A program made the position numbers and the translations under genes. A stretch of DNA of 64,000 nt from positions 496,001 to 560,000 of the forward strand of contig NZ_JBBGAZ010000001.1 in the NCBI RefSeq assembly GCF_037478305.1, written 5' to 3'. Shown here piece by piece: positions 1 to 6,020 of the stretch. The DNA comes from Cognatishimia coralii (GTDB lineage: Bacteria > Pseudomonadota > Alphaproteobacteria > Rhodobacterales > Rhodobacteraceae). Under the pieces are notes generated by a model. The model worked only from the letters and a program-made list of their open reading frames with translations. It had not been told where the DNA came from and did no database searches. Position 1 is the first letter of the stretch. Each line of letters opens with the position of its first letter.

Positions 1-370
1 TGGTGAAGTTAGACAGACCTGCAGCAGTGCCGTAGGACGTTTGGTCCTGACCTTGCGGCGTGGTCATCCAAGGACGTGCCAAGAAGATCGGCAAGACGCC
101 AGCCTTCAGAGTTTGGCCGTAGAACTTGTTCATGGAAGCAATGTCAGCCGCGTCCATCGTGAACTTGGCATCACCATCTACCATAAGGCGGATTTCGCCC
201 AGATAGGTGCCCCAATCGCCATGCGCAACGGCAGTCGCCACAGACGCCACATCTACGTTCAGGTAGATGTAAATGCGCTCATAGGTCAGACCCAGCGGAC
301 AGTTCACGGTTGCGGTTTGACCCGCGCCGATACCTTGAGGCGTCGGAAGCTTTCGCACAATTCGTGCCAT
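1..370 (-). CDS. Major capsid protein, P2-like (partial, 3' end outside window)
   Basis: Only the first 123 codons are present; the frame is open to base 1. The protein starts MARIVRKLPTPQGIGAGQTA and continues with a leucine/glycine stretch (PLGLTYERI) and regular alternating beta-rich sequence. This resembles the N-terminal jelly-roll domain of corticovirus coat protein P2, which begins by promising a smooth N-terminal arm and then a PLG-x-TY-type turn. P2 forms the trimeric double-beta-barrel capsomer around an internal membrane. The start ATG follows a purine-rich GAGGGGGG ribosome site and lies 15 bases after the stop of the 42-aa membrane peptide, so the two are probably co-transcribed. 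It was read by hand from the reverse strand. The assignment rests on the N-terminal third only; other double-jelly-roll coat proteins remain possible. Confidence 0.6.
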   Translation of the reverse strand, partial: MARIVRKLPTPQGIGAGQTATVNCPLGLTYERIYIYLNVDVASVATAVAHGDWGTYLGEIRLMVDGDAKFTMDAADIASMNKFYGQTLKAGVLPIFLARPWMTTPQGQDQTSYGTAAGLSNFT

Positions 371-385
371 GCTCAGACCCCCCTC

Positions 386-514
386 TTAGCGACCGAAGCC
401 GTCACGCGCATCCGCGATCACGCCAACGTCGCGAAATTGAGACATCACGTAACCAGCGGCAATAACGCCTGCGGTCACGGTCAGCAGCATTTTCAGCTGT
501 GCTTTGTTAGGCAT
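386..514 (-). CDS. Small phage membrane protein, 42 aa
   Basis: This short ORF reads MPNKAQLKMLLTVTAGVIAA and onward, with one hydrophobic segment at about residues 9-24 and a charged, glycine-containing C-terminus. A clear ribosome site (GAAAGGGG) sits 6 bases before the ATG. It is placed directly upstream of the capsid gene and 15 bases after the preceding 36-aa membrane peptide. Corticovirus virions carry several very small integral membrane proteins (such as P3, P4, P5 and P6 of PM2) in the internal lipid layer, so a virion-membrane role is inferred. No specific homologue is claimed. It could also be a lysis-related peptide. Confidence 0.65.
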   Translation of the reverse strand: MPNKAQLKMLLTVTAGVIAAGYVMSQFRDVGVIADARDGFGR

Positions 515-529
515 GGTTTCCCCTTTCGA

Positions 530-640
530 TTAAGCCAAAAAACCCGATTTGTTCGAGTTCGCGCGGGGGCCAGACAGTCGCGCCGTAATGTACCAGACAA
601 TCAGTCCAGAAATCACAGCAGTGGCGATTGTCTTTGTCAT
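530..640 (-). CDS. Small phage membrane protein, 36 aa
   Basis: The ORF reads MTKTIATAVISGLIVWYITA followed by a short arginine/asparagine/lysine-rich tail. Residues 4-20 form a single hydrophobic helix, giving an N-out or N-in one-span topology with a positive C-terminal tail. A GGTGG site lies just upstream of the ATG. An in-frame ATG 12 bases further upstream (652) has no ribosome site and would begin inside the preceding terminator tract, so 640 is preferred. It is the first gene after the terminator at 655-685 and heads the capsid-containing unit. A minor virion membrane protein is the likely role by analogy with PM2; this is inference from size, topology and position. Confidence 0.55.
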   Translation of the reverse strand: MTKTIATAVISGLIVWYITARLSGPRANSNKSGFLA

Positions 641-654
641 GTTTCCACCCATTC

Positions 655-685
655 AAAAGGCCCCTGCGCTCATCACACAGGGGCC
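655..685 (-). terminator. Intrinsic terminator between ATPase and structural genes
   Basis: On the minus strand an 8-bp perfect stem, GGCCCCTG paired with CAGGGGCC, with an 11-nt loop, is followed by TTTTG. It sits 70 bases after the ATPase stop codon and just before the two membrane peptides and capsid gene. Capsid-unit transcription must therefore either read through or start from a promoter in or around 650-750. Confidence 0.7.
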
Positions 686-735
686 AATTAATGGGGCGAG
701 TTCACACTTGGCAAATCTACCTAGGGTTATCCTAC

Positions 736-745
736 CCTACGTAGG
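736..745. promoter_or_regulatory. CCTACGTAGG palindrome upstream of the structural genes
   Basis: A perfect 10-bp palindrome, CCTACGTAGG, lies in the gap between the ATPase stop and the terminator. It is preceded by a related CCTAGGGTTATCCTACC stretch. Near-copies CCTTACGTAGGG (2752-2763) and CCTTACATAGGG (1252-1263) occur inside the rep and ATPase genes. A phage regulatory site is possible but unproven. Confidence 0.3.
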
Positions 746-754
746 AAAATTGCC

Positions 755-1393
755 CTATTTGAAAGAAAGTTTACCTTTCGTGTGTTTCCCCTGTTTTTCG
801 TGGATGTAATCAAGGTTTTGCAGCAGCGCGATGTGGCTTTCAGGCAAGCCGACCTCATGAGACGCCGCCTTAAGATCGCGCGGCCCCTTTTGGCGCAGCA
901 CAACGGTTTCGTCAGTGTTCCCTCTGAATCTGGTGGACACCTCGGCAATCCTTTGGCTCAGGCCGTAGATTTCAATCCCATAGTGACGGCCACGGCTGCA
1001 CGCATTGGCAAAGCCCGGACATTTCACGTCACCACCATGGACCGGAAACGACAGATTCATTTCCTCAACCACCAGCGTGACAGGCATACCACCGCCCTGA
1101 TCCTTGAATGGTTGCTGCGCCGCAAACAGAAGGCGACAGAGCGCAGATAGCTCACGCGGCTCATTGCCCGCGCGCGGCACATAACGCACCGTGAACCCCT
1201 GCCAGTTATCCCGCATGGCAATGCGCACCTGTTCGGGTGACGTGGCCCTTACCTTACATAGGGGGCCGTATTCGTCCAAAGGATCAAACACCACGAGGCG
1301 CTTTTGCCCCTTGATCCGCTTCTTTACGTATGAGGATTTCCCTGACCCGGACGCACCCCAGACACCTATGCGGCCAACGTTTGACTTACTCAT
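755..1393 (-). CDS. Genome-packaging ATPase, FtsK/HerA class (PM2 P9-like / Zot-like)
   Basis: This 212-aa P-loop ATPase has a Walker A motif GASGSGKS at residues 13-20. A hydrophobic strand ending in two acidic residues (TLVVEEMN, about 106-113) fits Walker B. After that comes a conserved-looking ASRGRHYGIEIYGLSQR-type segment typical of the sensor/strand region of FtsK-HerA packaging enzymes. Tailless membrane phages use such an enzyme to pump dsDNA into the capsid; the small size and lack of a C-terminal membrane segment argue against inovirus Zot, which usually carries a transmembrane helix. The start ATG overlaps the stop of the upstream gene (ATGA, 1390-1393), indicating translational coupling. 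Adjacency to the capsid gene fits the PM2 arrangement. Confidence 0.75.
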   Translation of the reverse strand: MSKSNVGRIGVWGASGSGKSSYVKKRIKGQKRLVVFDPLDEYGPLCKVRATSPEQVRIAMRDNWQGFTVRYVPRAGNEPRELSALCRLLFAAQQPFKDQGGGMPVTLVVEEMNLSFPVHGGDVKCPGFANACSRGRHYGIEIYGLSQRIAEVSTRFRGNTDETVVLRQKGPRDLKAASHEVGLPESHIALLQNLDYIHEKQGKHTKGKLSFK

Positions 1394-1971
1394 GCCGCCA
1401 CCTGTTCATTGTCCAAGAACGCCGATGGATCACCAGACGGCCTTTGCTCAGGCGGAGCCTCGGCGGCTGGCGCGACAGGACGCGGCGGCGGGGCGCGGCG
1501 CGCCATCATAATTTGACGCACGACCATCACCTTGCCTGCGATGAACGGCCCCGCCACGAACAAATGCGCCAAGGTTTCACTCTGGGGCATCAGCGCAGCC
1601 GGGTAGTAGATTTCCAGCAAGGCATAGACGCTATCAGACGCAGCGCGCGCACCAGCTTCCTCATCAGGCGCAATGCCGAGCGGCTTAAAGTCGCGCATCA
1701 TCTGACCCGGCAAATCAAAGGCCGTCTTAAACACCAGCCAAAAAGCATCACGTGTGATCTGTTCAGGCTCGGGGTTTAATCTAGGATCGTCCAGGTCATC
1801 CAGATTAATCGGCGCATCCGGGTCCACATAGTCCGAATCCAAATCCGGCATCTGGATTGCGTCAAGGTGCGAGCCATCATCAGGCGAAGGCGCTGAATGG
1901 GTCGTCTCGATCCGGGTGCTTTGAAACTCCGGTGTCTGTTCCGATTGGTTCGGCGGCGTCGGCAGGCTCAT
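1390..1971 (-). CDS. Prophage protein, acidic N-terminus plus hydrophobic segment
   Basis: I do not recognise this 193-aa protein. The first 75 residues are acidic and proline-rich, low in complexity and probably disordered. Residues about 85-155 are mostly hydrophobic and helical, including a likely membrane segment around LAHLFVAGPFIAGKVMVVRQ. The tail is rich in proline and alanine (APPPRPVAPAAEAPPEQ). It starts with an ATG after a GAGG site and overlaps the downstream ATPase by four bases (ATGA), so its product is made in step with the ATPase. Its N-terminal 92 bases overlap the zinc-ribbon gene in another frame. Position suggests a virion or packaging-associated membrane protein. Confidence 0.6.
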   Translation of the reverse strand: MSLPTPPNQSEQTPEFQSTRIETTHSAPSPDDGSHLDAIQMPDLDSDYVDPDAPINLDDLDDPRLNPEPEQITRDAFWLVFKTAFDLPGQMMRDFKPLGIAPDEEAGARAASDSVYALLEIYYPAALMPQSETLAHLFVAGPFIAGKVMVVRQIMMARRAPPPRPVAPAAEAPPEQRPSGDPSAFLDNEQVAA

Positions 1972-2209
1972 GGCTCTTTACCTCATCAATGTTTTCTTGG
2001 GATTTGCGGGACGCGATGAAATTACGCTGCATCTTTTGAGACGAGGCCTTGCCCCATCGCTGACTATGATTGCAGCGCTCTAGATTTTCATCGACGTGCG
2101 GGCAGTTGTAATAGGCGTTGCCGTTCTTATTCAGCTTCACCTTTACAGGCTTCCCGCAGTCGCCGCATTTTGTCTCGGCCACAATCGTGCCGGGGGACAA
2201 GTTAGGCAT
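1880..2209 (-). CDS. Zinc-ribbon prophage protein
   Basis: This 109-aa protein, counted from the ATG at 2209 that follows a GGGGG site, has a four-cysteine zinc ribbon. C15-x2-C18 and C36-x9-C46 flank a basic beta-hairpin region. The rest is polar and basic, with an SQRWGKASSQK stretch, then an acidic tail. PM2 encodes a small late-gene transcription activator with a TFIIS-like zinc motif, so a role in switching late transcription is a reasonable guess. A nucleic-acid-binding role is supported only by the ribbon and charge. A GTG at 2215 in the same frame is an alternative start. Its 3' end overlaps the next gene by 92 bases in another frame, dense packing typical of small phages. Confidence 0.6.
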   Translation of the reverse strand: MPNLSPGTIVAETKCGDCGKPVKVKLNKNGNAYYNCPHVDENLERCNHSQRWGKASSQKMQRNFIASRKSQENIDEVKSHEPADAAEPIGTDTGVSKHPDRDDPFSAFA

Positions 2210-2396
2210 CGCCACCCCCTAACCCATCCAAGCGCACCGCGATCTCTTCCATAAGATCCACAGCCTGCAAAACCGCAAACGTGATCGCCGCAGGCTTTGC
2301 CATCATCGGCGCATCAGCCGCCTCTTTGACCAATGTCCTCACTTGCTTCACGCGCTCAGCCAATCCGGGCGAGGCCTGTTTCGTTTCTTCTGCCAT
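2202..2396 (-). CDS. Small helical prophage protein, 64 aa
   Basis: Unrecognised. The sequence is almost entirely amphipathic helix (KQASPGLAERVKQVRTLVKE and onward), alanine-rich, with no cysteine and no clear membrane span. It sits between rep and the zinc-ribbon gene, overlapping both: its first 49 bases overlap the end of rep and its stop overlaps the next start. This tight nesting and the intact frame favour a real gene. A small accessory or regulatory protein of replication is possible. No function is assigned. Confidence 0.5.
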   Translation of the reverse strand: MAEETKQASPGLAERVKQVRTLVKEAADAPMMAKPAAITFAVLQAVDLMEEIAVRLDGLGGGDA

Positions 2397-3538
2397 GCTT
2401 CCACCTCTAGCAGTCGATACCGATCCTGCGCCCGCTTTACGGCTTTCTCGCAGTCCTCGGCATCGGTTTCGATTGATCGCAGGACATCACCCACGACCGC
2501 TTCAATTTGGCGCTGTATCTCGGCCAAATTTCGGGAACCGCTCTTTACGGCGGCATATGTGATTGCGACCCCGCGCAGCATTTGGGTCATGGTCAGGTCA
2601 AAGCGCTCACGCACGGTCTCTTTGACCGCATCGGGGCATAGGCCTGCGAAGTGATCCCAAAGGCCATGACGCACCACATCACAGGCGCGTTGCCATAACG
2701 TAGCGTCAGGGCATCGGGTCACATTGCTATCAGTTAGGTCTACGTACCGTACCTTACGTAGGGTATCGGCCATCAGATCGCCGATAGCGTCCTCTATATC
2801 CTCTAAGGTATGGAGCTTCCAAGCCTCAGATAGAAACCGCTTCCCGGCACGCAGTTCAATGCGCCAAACCTTCGGGCGAGCTTCATGATCGGCGGGATCA
2901 ATGCCCCAAACCTTCCACCAATAGTCCTTGCGGGTCACCTGAATTTCGCGGGACTTGTCATAGACGTTCACTTGCCGATTAGGCATTTTTCCCATGGTCA
3001 CGCCCGTGCATGTGCGACCCGCCCAATGCGCCGAAACGCCCTCAAAATGGCTCTTAGTTCCGGCCTTGGTCGAGAACCGTTCAGGCTCCAAAATGAACTC
3101 ATCCATATGGAAATCCATCGCGAAATCCACACGGGAAACACTCTCAAAGCGGCTTGATTTCGGGCAGCGCGTCGATTCAAAGCCAAACGCTTTCAGGCGC
3201 TCACTCAGGCGCTCTTTGATGGCTTCAAGACCGCCATATTGGACAAACGCGGCAGAGCGCACCGAGCAATGCAGCATCCAGCGGCCACCGGGCTCATTTG
3301 CCCCCATCATGGCCCAGATTTCACCGTCCTCGCCCGTGTCAAAGACAAACTTATAGCCACCGCGACGGCCAGTTTCGCGCACCATCACAGGCACGCCGCC
3401 AAGATCAGCAGAAACAGGTTCCCGGGCCTCTACAGCCGCACCTTTGGCTTGCTCTAGAGTGTCAATCAAACCCTCGGGAACCGACCCATGGAAAGACAGG
3501 TCCAAACCGTCAAAATTCGCGTATACGTTTTTCATCAT
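2348..3538 (-). CDS. Replication initiation protein, Rep_trans type
   Basis: This is an initiator of about 396 aa. Motifs typical of the Rep_trans/MobT-like family are visible: SRVDFAMDF at about residues 135-143, NVYDKSREI at about 191-199, and VWRIELRAGKRFL at about 224-236. In plasmids and small phages these proteins nick one strand at the origin and start rolling-circle synthesis. The frame is open to 3652, but the protein-like sequence begins at the MMKNVYANF methionines (3538 or 3535), just after a stem-loop at 3571-3595. Several closely spaced ATG codons precede it, so the exact start is uncertain. PM2's own initiator P12 belongs to a different rolling-circle group, so this module appears to have been exchanged. 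Confidence 0.75.
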   Translation of the reverse strand: MMKNVYANFDGLDLSFHGSVPEGLIDTLEQAKGAAVEAREPVSADLGGVPVMVRETGRRGGYKFVFDTGEDGEIWAMMGANEPGGRWMLHCSVRSAAFVQYGGLEAIKERLSERLKAFGFESTRCPKSSRFESVSRVDFAMDFHMDEFILEPERFSTKAGTKSHFEGVSAHWAGRTCTGVTMGKMPNRQVNVYDKSREIQVTRKDYWWKVWGIDPADHEARPKVWRIELRAGKRFLSEAWKLHTLEDIEDAIGDLMADTLRKVRYVDLTDSNVTRCPDATLWQRACDVVRHGLWDHFAGLCPDAVKETVRERFDLTMTQMLRGVAITYAAVKSGSRNLAEIQRQIEAVVGDVLRSIETDAEDCEKAVKRAQDRYRLLEVEAWQKKRNRPRPDWLSA

Positions 3539-3570
3539 TCTGCCCATTCTCATCATTTTTGTAATTCTAT

Positions 3571-3595
3571 GGGGGCGTGTTACAGGGACGCCCCC
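3571..3595. promoter_or_regulatory. Stem-loop ahead of rep
   Basis: A perfect 8-bp GC stem (GGGGGCGT with ACGCCCCC, 9-nt loop) lies between the 130-aa gene and rep. There is no following T-run on either strand, so it is not a good terminator. It might limit read-through or rep translation, or be part of an origin. Confidence 0.4.
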
Positions 3596-3617
3596 ATGAG
3601 GCGCGCTACGCGCGCGA

Positions 3618-4010
3618 TCACTTCGACAGCTCGCGAAGCAACCACGTATCAAACAGAGCCCTTGACCGCCCGTTCAGCCGAAACCTAAAGAAGCGCAACC
3701 GCGCAATGACGTCCGTTAGTTCACCGCTAGGGTCCAAGTTTCTTTGCTTGTTTTCCTCGACCGACAAACGGTCCTCAAGTTCCCATTCCAGCTTACGGCG
3801 CCCATCAACCATGCCCAATTGGCACTTGCCCCAAATTGTCGGAATTCTATCATCCTCAAATTTATAGGTTGCGCCGATTATCGCGCCCGCAAATCGGCTC
3901 GCCTTCACCTTGGGGTAAAAGGTCAACTTGTCCTCTTCATGCCCTTCTATGAAGCAATGCTTCAATCCCGCCTTGACGATCCTTCGACCAACGTAAGTCA
4001 TCTCTCCCAT
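3618..4010 (-). CDS. Prophage protein of unknown function, 130 aa
   Basis: Not recognised. The protein is basic and globular-looking, with beta-type segments (KLTFYPKVKASRFAGAIIGA) in the centre and an arginine-rich C-terminal helix (DVIARLRFFRFRLNGRSRAL). The ATG at 4010 overlaps the TGA of the zinc-finger gene and has a CGGAG site at a usable distance; a GTG at 4013 and an ATG at 4001 are alternatives. Its place between the early genes and rep suggests a replication accessory or DNA-binding role, which I cannot show from motifs. Confidence 0.55.
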   Translation of the reverse strand: MGEMTYVGRRIVKAGLKHCFIEGHEEDKLTFYPKVKASRFAGAIIGATYKFEDDRIPTIWGKCQLGMVDGRRKLEWELEDRLSVEENKQRNLDPSGELTDVIARLRFFRFRLNGRSRALFDTWLLRELSK

Positions 4011-4393
4011 CACACGTACTCCGGGTAGCGATCACCGTAGGAAACACCCGCGCCGTCTTCCCAAAGCGTCCAATCGTCATGCGTGTCGACAGGCACGATC
4101 TCATGAGCCCGCGAAACAATCACATGGTGCTGGGTCAGCGCGACGTGGCGCGCGGCTTCCTTTTCGGTCGAAAACCGGGCGTCACAGTGCTTGCAGTAGA
4201 TTTCGCAGCGGCCACGGCCCTCAACGGCATTCTGGCGCGGCGTGTATGTCCTGCCAAAGCGATCATAGGGACCATCGGGCAAGGATTTCTCAAGAACCAG
4301 CGGCGCAGGTTCCTCACGCATCGGCCAGCTGTTCCCGGAAGTGAAATCGGGGCCGCGCTTTTGCGCAGCCCCGCCGTGAGTGTTCCCCGTCAT
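4010..4393 (-). CDS. C2H2 zinc-finger prophage protein
   Basis: This 127-aa protein carries a classical C2H2 finger: C67-x2-C70-x12-H83-x5-H89, with the usual aromatic at position F74. The sequence before it is arginine- and proline-rich; the C-terminus is acidic. Single C2H2 fingers occur in small phage and archaeal-virus regulators and in Ros/MucR-type alphaproteobacterial repressors, though this one lacks the Ros spacing. It starts with an ATGA overlap (4390-4393) with the upstream gene and ends overlapping the next one, in an early-gene position. DNA binding, perhaps as the regulator of the element, is inferred. Confidence 0.6.
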   Translation of the reverse strand: MTGNTHGGAAQKRGPDFTSGNSWPMREEPAPLVLEKSLPDGPYDRFGRTYTPRQNAVEGRGRCEIYCKHCDARFSTEKEAARHVALTQHHVIVSRAHEIVPVDTHDDWTLWEDGAGVSYGDRYPEYV

Positions 4394-4758
4394 GCCGCTT
4401 CTCCAGCGACCTTTCGGGGGGCCGTGTAATTCAGTTCAAATTGACCGCTCAGCGGTTTCTCATCCTCGCCGAGCTTCTGGAACCCGCGAACATACCATGC
4501 ACGCTCAAGCGGATAGCCGTCCAGCTTGATTTCGTAATAGGTGTTCCCGCGCACATCAGGCCCACGCAGCCACATACAGCCGATTTCGCGACCCTTAACC
4601 ATGATCAGGTGCGTCGGAGCCAGATCACCCGTTTGACGCGGGTTTGGCTCAGCCTTAAAGCGCCCTACCCCTTTGATTTCGCAGTGCCCCGCGAACATGT
4701 CCAGAACCTCACCGGTTTTCTGGTCTACAACTTGCTCCATTGTTCCAATTTTCGGCAT
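4390..4758 (-). CDS. First gene of prophage operon, DUF736-like
   Basis: A 122-aa protein with a beta-rich layout: a start of MPKIGTMEQVVDQKTGEVLD, a central WLRGPDVRGNTYYEIKLDGY segment and an aromatic-rich end. The arrangement (short motif, then gxxYyxikLDgp) recalls DUF736 proteins found on plasmids and small phages, but the match is loose. It has a good AAAGGGAAA ribosome site and is the promoter-proximal gene of the whole minus-strand unit, following a long non-coding leader. A ssDNA-binding or replication-support role would suit an element with a rolling-circle initiator, but that is inference. Confidence 0.5.
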   Translation of the reverse strand: MPKIGTMEQVVDQKTGEVLDMFAGHCEIKGVGRFKAEPNPRQTGDLAPTHLIMVKGREIGCMWLRGPDVRGNTYYEIKLDGYPLERAWYVRGFQKLGEDEKPLSGQFELNYTAPRKVAGEAA

Positions 4759-5248
4759 TCCATTTCCCTTTCAATACCAATCATTGCGCCTGCCCGGCGC
4801 GGGGGAAGTATTGATATTTTAGAGGGAAGGCAGGCCTTCCCTGAGAGAGGTTGAGGCGCGACCCGAAGGCCGCGCCTTCCCCCTAAACCCGTGGCGGGAC
4901 TTCCACCCCCCGGTCACGGGAAAATCTAATGTTGATAGGGATTGAAAATCGCATAGCGACGTGCCATTTTGAGCGCGAATGGTTTTCCGGGGTGCAACCC
5001 GAACTTCCACCCATTCAGATCCGATGCAGACGGAACCTGAACAGTCTCACCGCTATCAACACATCGAGACCTAGTAAGGTCCGTCTGCGTCGGGTGCAGT
5101 CAGAACAAAACGCGCACTACGCGTCACCGATTTTTTGCGGATTCATCATTATGCGTAATGCGGGTGTTGAATTTGGCGATGCTTTAAGTTGCGCTTAAGT
5201 TATAAAATTCAGCGACTTACCGCACACAACCAACCTACCCGCCTCGTC
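4759..5248. other. 490-bp non-coding prophage end with inverted repeats
   Basis: No convincing gene on either strand. Three structures stand out: a 9-bp perfect stem AGGGAAGGC/GCCTTCCCT at 4823-4842; AGGCGCG/CGCGCCT at 4854-4877; and a large imperfect inverted repeat with arms GCAGACGGAACCT (5026-5038) and AGGTCCGTCTGC (5077-5088) around a 38-nt centre. The stretch must contain the operon promoter and the prophage boundary, and could include the replication origin. Confidence 0.55.
5026..5088. repeat. Large imperfect inverted repeat near prophage boundary
   Basis: The arms GCAGACGGAACCT and AGGTCCGTCTGC are complementary except for one extra base. The right arm also forms a nested GACCT-AGTA-AGGTC hairpin. 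Such cruciform-prone structures mark double-strand origins of rolling-circle replicons or recombination sites. No experimental inference is possible from sequence alone. Confidence 0.5.
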
Positions 5249-5692
5249 CTATGACGCTTTCAAAGGTATCGGTTGTTTCTGTCCATCTTTGGTTATCGCG
5301 AAACTCAACGCGCCCGAGGCATCTCGCGTGGTTTCATAAATCAAAACCTCTGCCACTTCGTTGTTCTCGCAGAACGTCAGAACTTTCGGTGCGATCTCTG
5401 TGACCTGGTCTGCTGGAAGAAAATCACTGGAACAGATGATCAGCTCGTCTCCGACTTGGCACGTCCGTGCAGCAGCGCCATTTAGAATGCACTGACGCGC
5501 GCCGCGGTCACCATAGATCACATAGGTCGATATCCGCGCCCCGCTCTGCTTGTTCCAGATATCGACGAACTCCATTGGCAAAATGCCGGCGGATTCACAG
5601 TGATCCGGATCCAATGTAATGGATCCATGATAATTCAGATCGGATTCAGTGACGCGGATACCGTGCAGTTTTGCTGCGACGAATTTCTTCAT
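5249..5692 (-). CDS. panD: Aspartate 1-decarboxylase
   Basis: The 147-aa product makes beta-alanine from L-aspartate for pantothenate and CoA synthesis. The self-processing site is intact: YHGSITLD, with cleavage between G23 and S24 to create the pyruvoyl group. The IYGDRGARQCILNGAAARTC segment matches the family's later conserved region (normally N-G-A-A-A-R). It is slightly longer at the C-terminus than the 126-residue E. coli enzyme. The gene stands alone, converging on nothing, with the prophage end starting beyond its 3' end; the coding sequence is not broken by the insertion. A start at ATG 5692 is the only plausible one. Confidence 0.93.
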   Translation of the reverse strand: MKKFVAAKLHGIRVTESDLNYHGSITLDPDHCESAGILPMEFVDIWNKQSGARISTYVIYGDRGARQCILNGAAARTCQVGDELIICSSDFLPADQVTEIAPKVLTFCENNEVAEVLIYETTRDASGALSFAITKDGQKQPIPLKAS

Positions 5693-6020
5693 TCTATCGG
5701 GTCCAGCTTTATGATTGAAACGCTGGCCTTGTCATAAGGTTCAGTGTTTCTCGCGTCCACAGTCCCGCACGCTTTAAAGAAGAACGCATGAAATCAGGCT
5801 AAAAATGCGAAACTTTTCCCCGCATCCGGGACTTTGGCATAAAGATATCCTCGCGAAAACCACATCAAATCAAGATTTTCGACAATCTATCACTCTGATA
5901 ATAAACACATTTCATAAATAATGTAAATTCTTTTCACATAAACTCTTGTAAGCCACTAGCGAATACCCATCTCTTGTAATGTGAAAGACATTCACATCAC
6001 CTTTTAACACGGAGACCGAA
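5693..6020. other. Intergenic region between panD and the DUF2852 gene
   Basis: 328 bp, AT-rich toward 5,900-5,990, holding the divergent promoters. It contains the direct repeat CTCTTGTAA (5943-5951 and 5971-5979) and a perfect inverted repeat close to the downstream start codon. No ORF with coding character is seen. Confidence 0.5.
5979..5997. promoter_or_regulatory. Inverted repeat ATGTGAA-N5-TTCACAT
   Basis: A perfect 7-bp dyad with a 5-nt centre lies 24 bp before the DUF2852 start codon; a further half-site TTTTCACAT lies about 45 bp upstream. The form suits a homodimeric repressor operator or a short 5'-UTR hairpin. The regulator is unknown. Confidence 0.4.

Larger units (their letters stand above)
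1..5240 (-). mobile_element. Integrated corticovirus (PM2)-like prophage, one end
   Basis: All genes here lie on the minus strand, most joined by ATGA/TGATG overlaps, unlike the mixed-strand host genes that follow. The set combines a P2-like capsid protein start, a small FtsK/HerA-class ATPase just upstream of it, tiny one-helix membrane peptides, two zinc-binding proteins and a rolling-circle-type initiator. This is the composition known for tailless, lipid-containing PM2-like phages and their prophages in aquatic bacteria. The element extends past base 1; the other end lies between 4,758 and panD at 5,249, with the exact boundary not determined. No integrase, portal, terminase or tail gene is visible. 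An inovirus is less likely because the capsid start looks like a P2-type protein and not a short signal-bearing pVIII. Confidence 0.75.

Noticed and set aside
41..809. Plus-strand reading frames of 216 and 86 codons over the prophage end
   Set aside because: They are antisense to the capsid, the membrane peptides and the ATPase gene, have no ribosome sites and show low-complexity, histidine/arginine-rich composition typical of shadows.
5149..5159. Complete dif/Xer site
   Set aside because: Only one arm (CGCATAA-type) is visible; the expected second arm after a 6-bp spacer does not match, so it was kept only as a remark.
4929..5198. Plus-strand frame of 89 codons in the prophage end
   Set aside because: No ribosome site, no recognisable motif, and it runs through the inverted repeat arms; judged non-coding.
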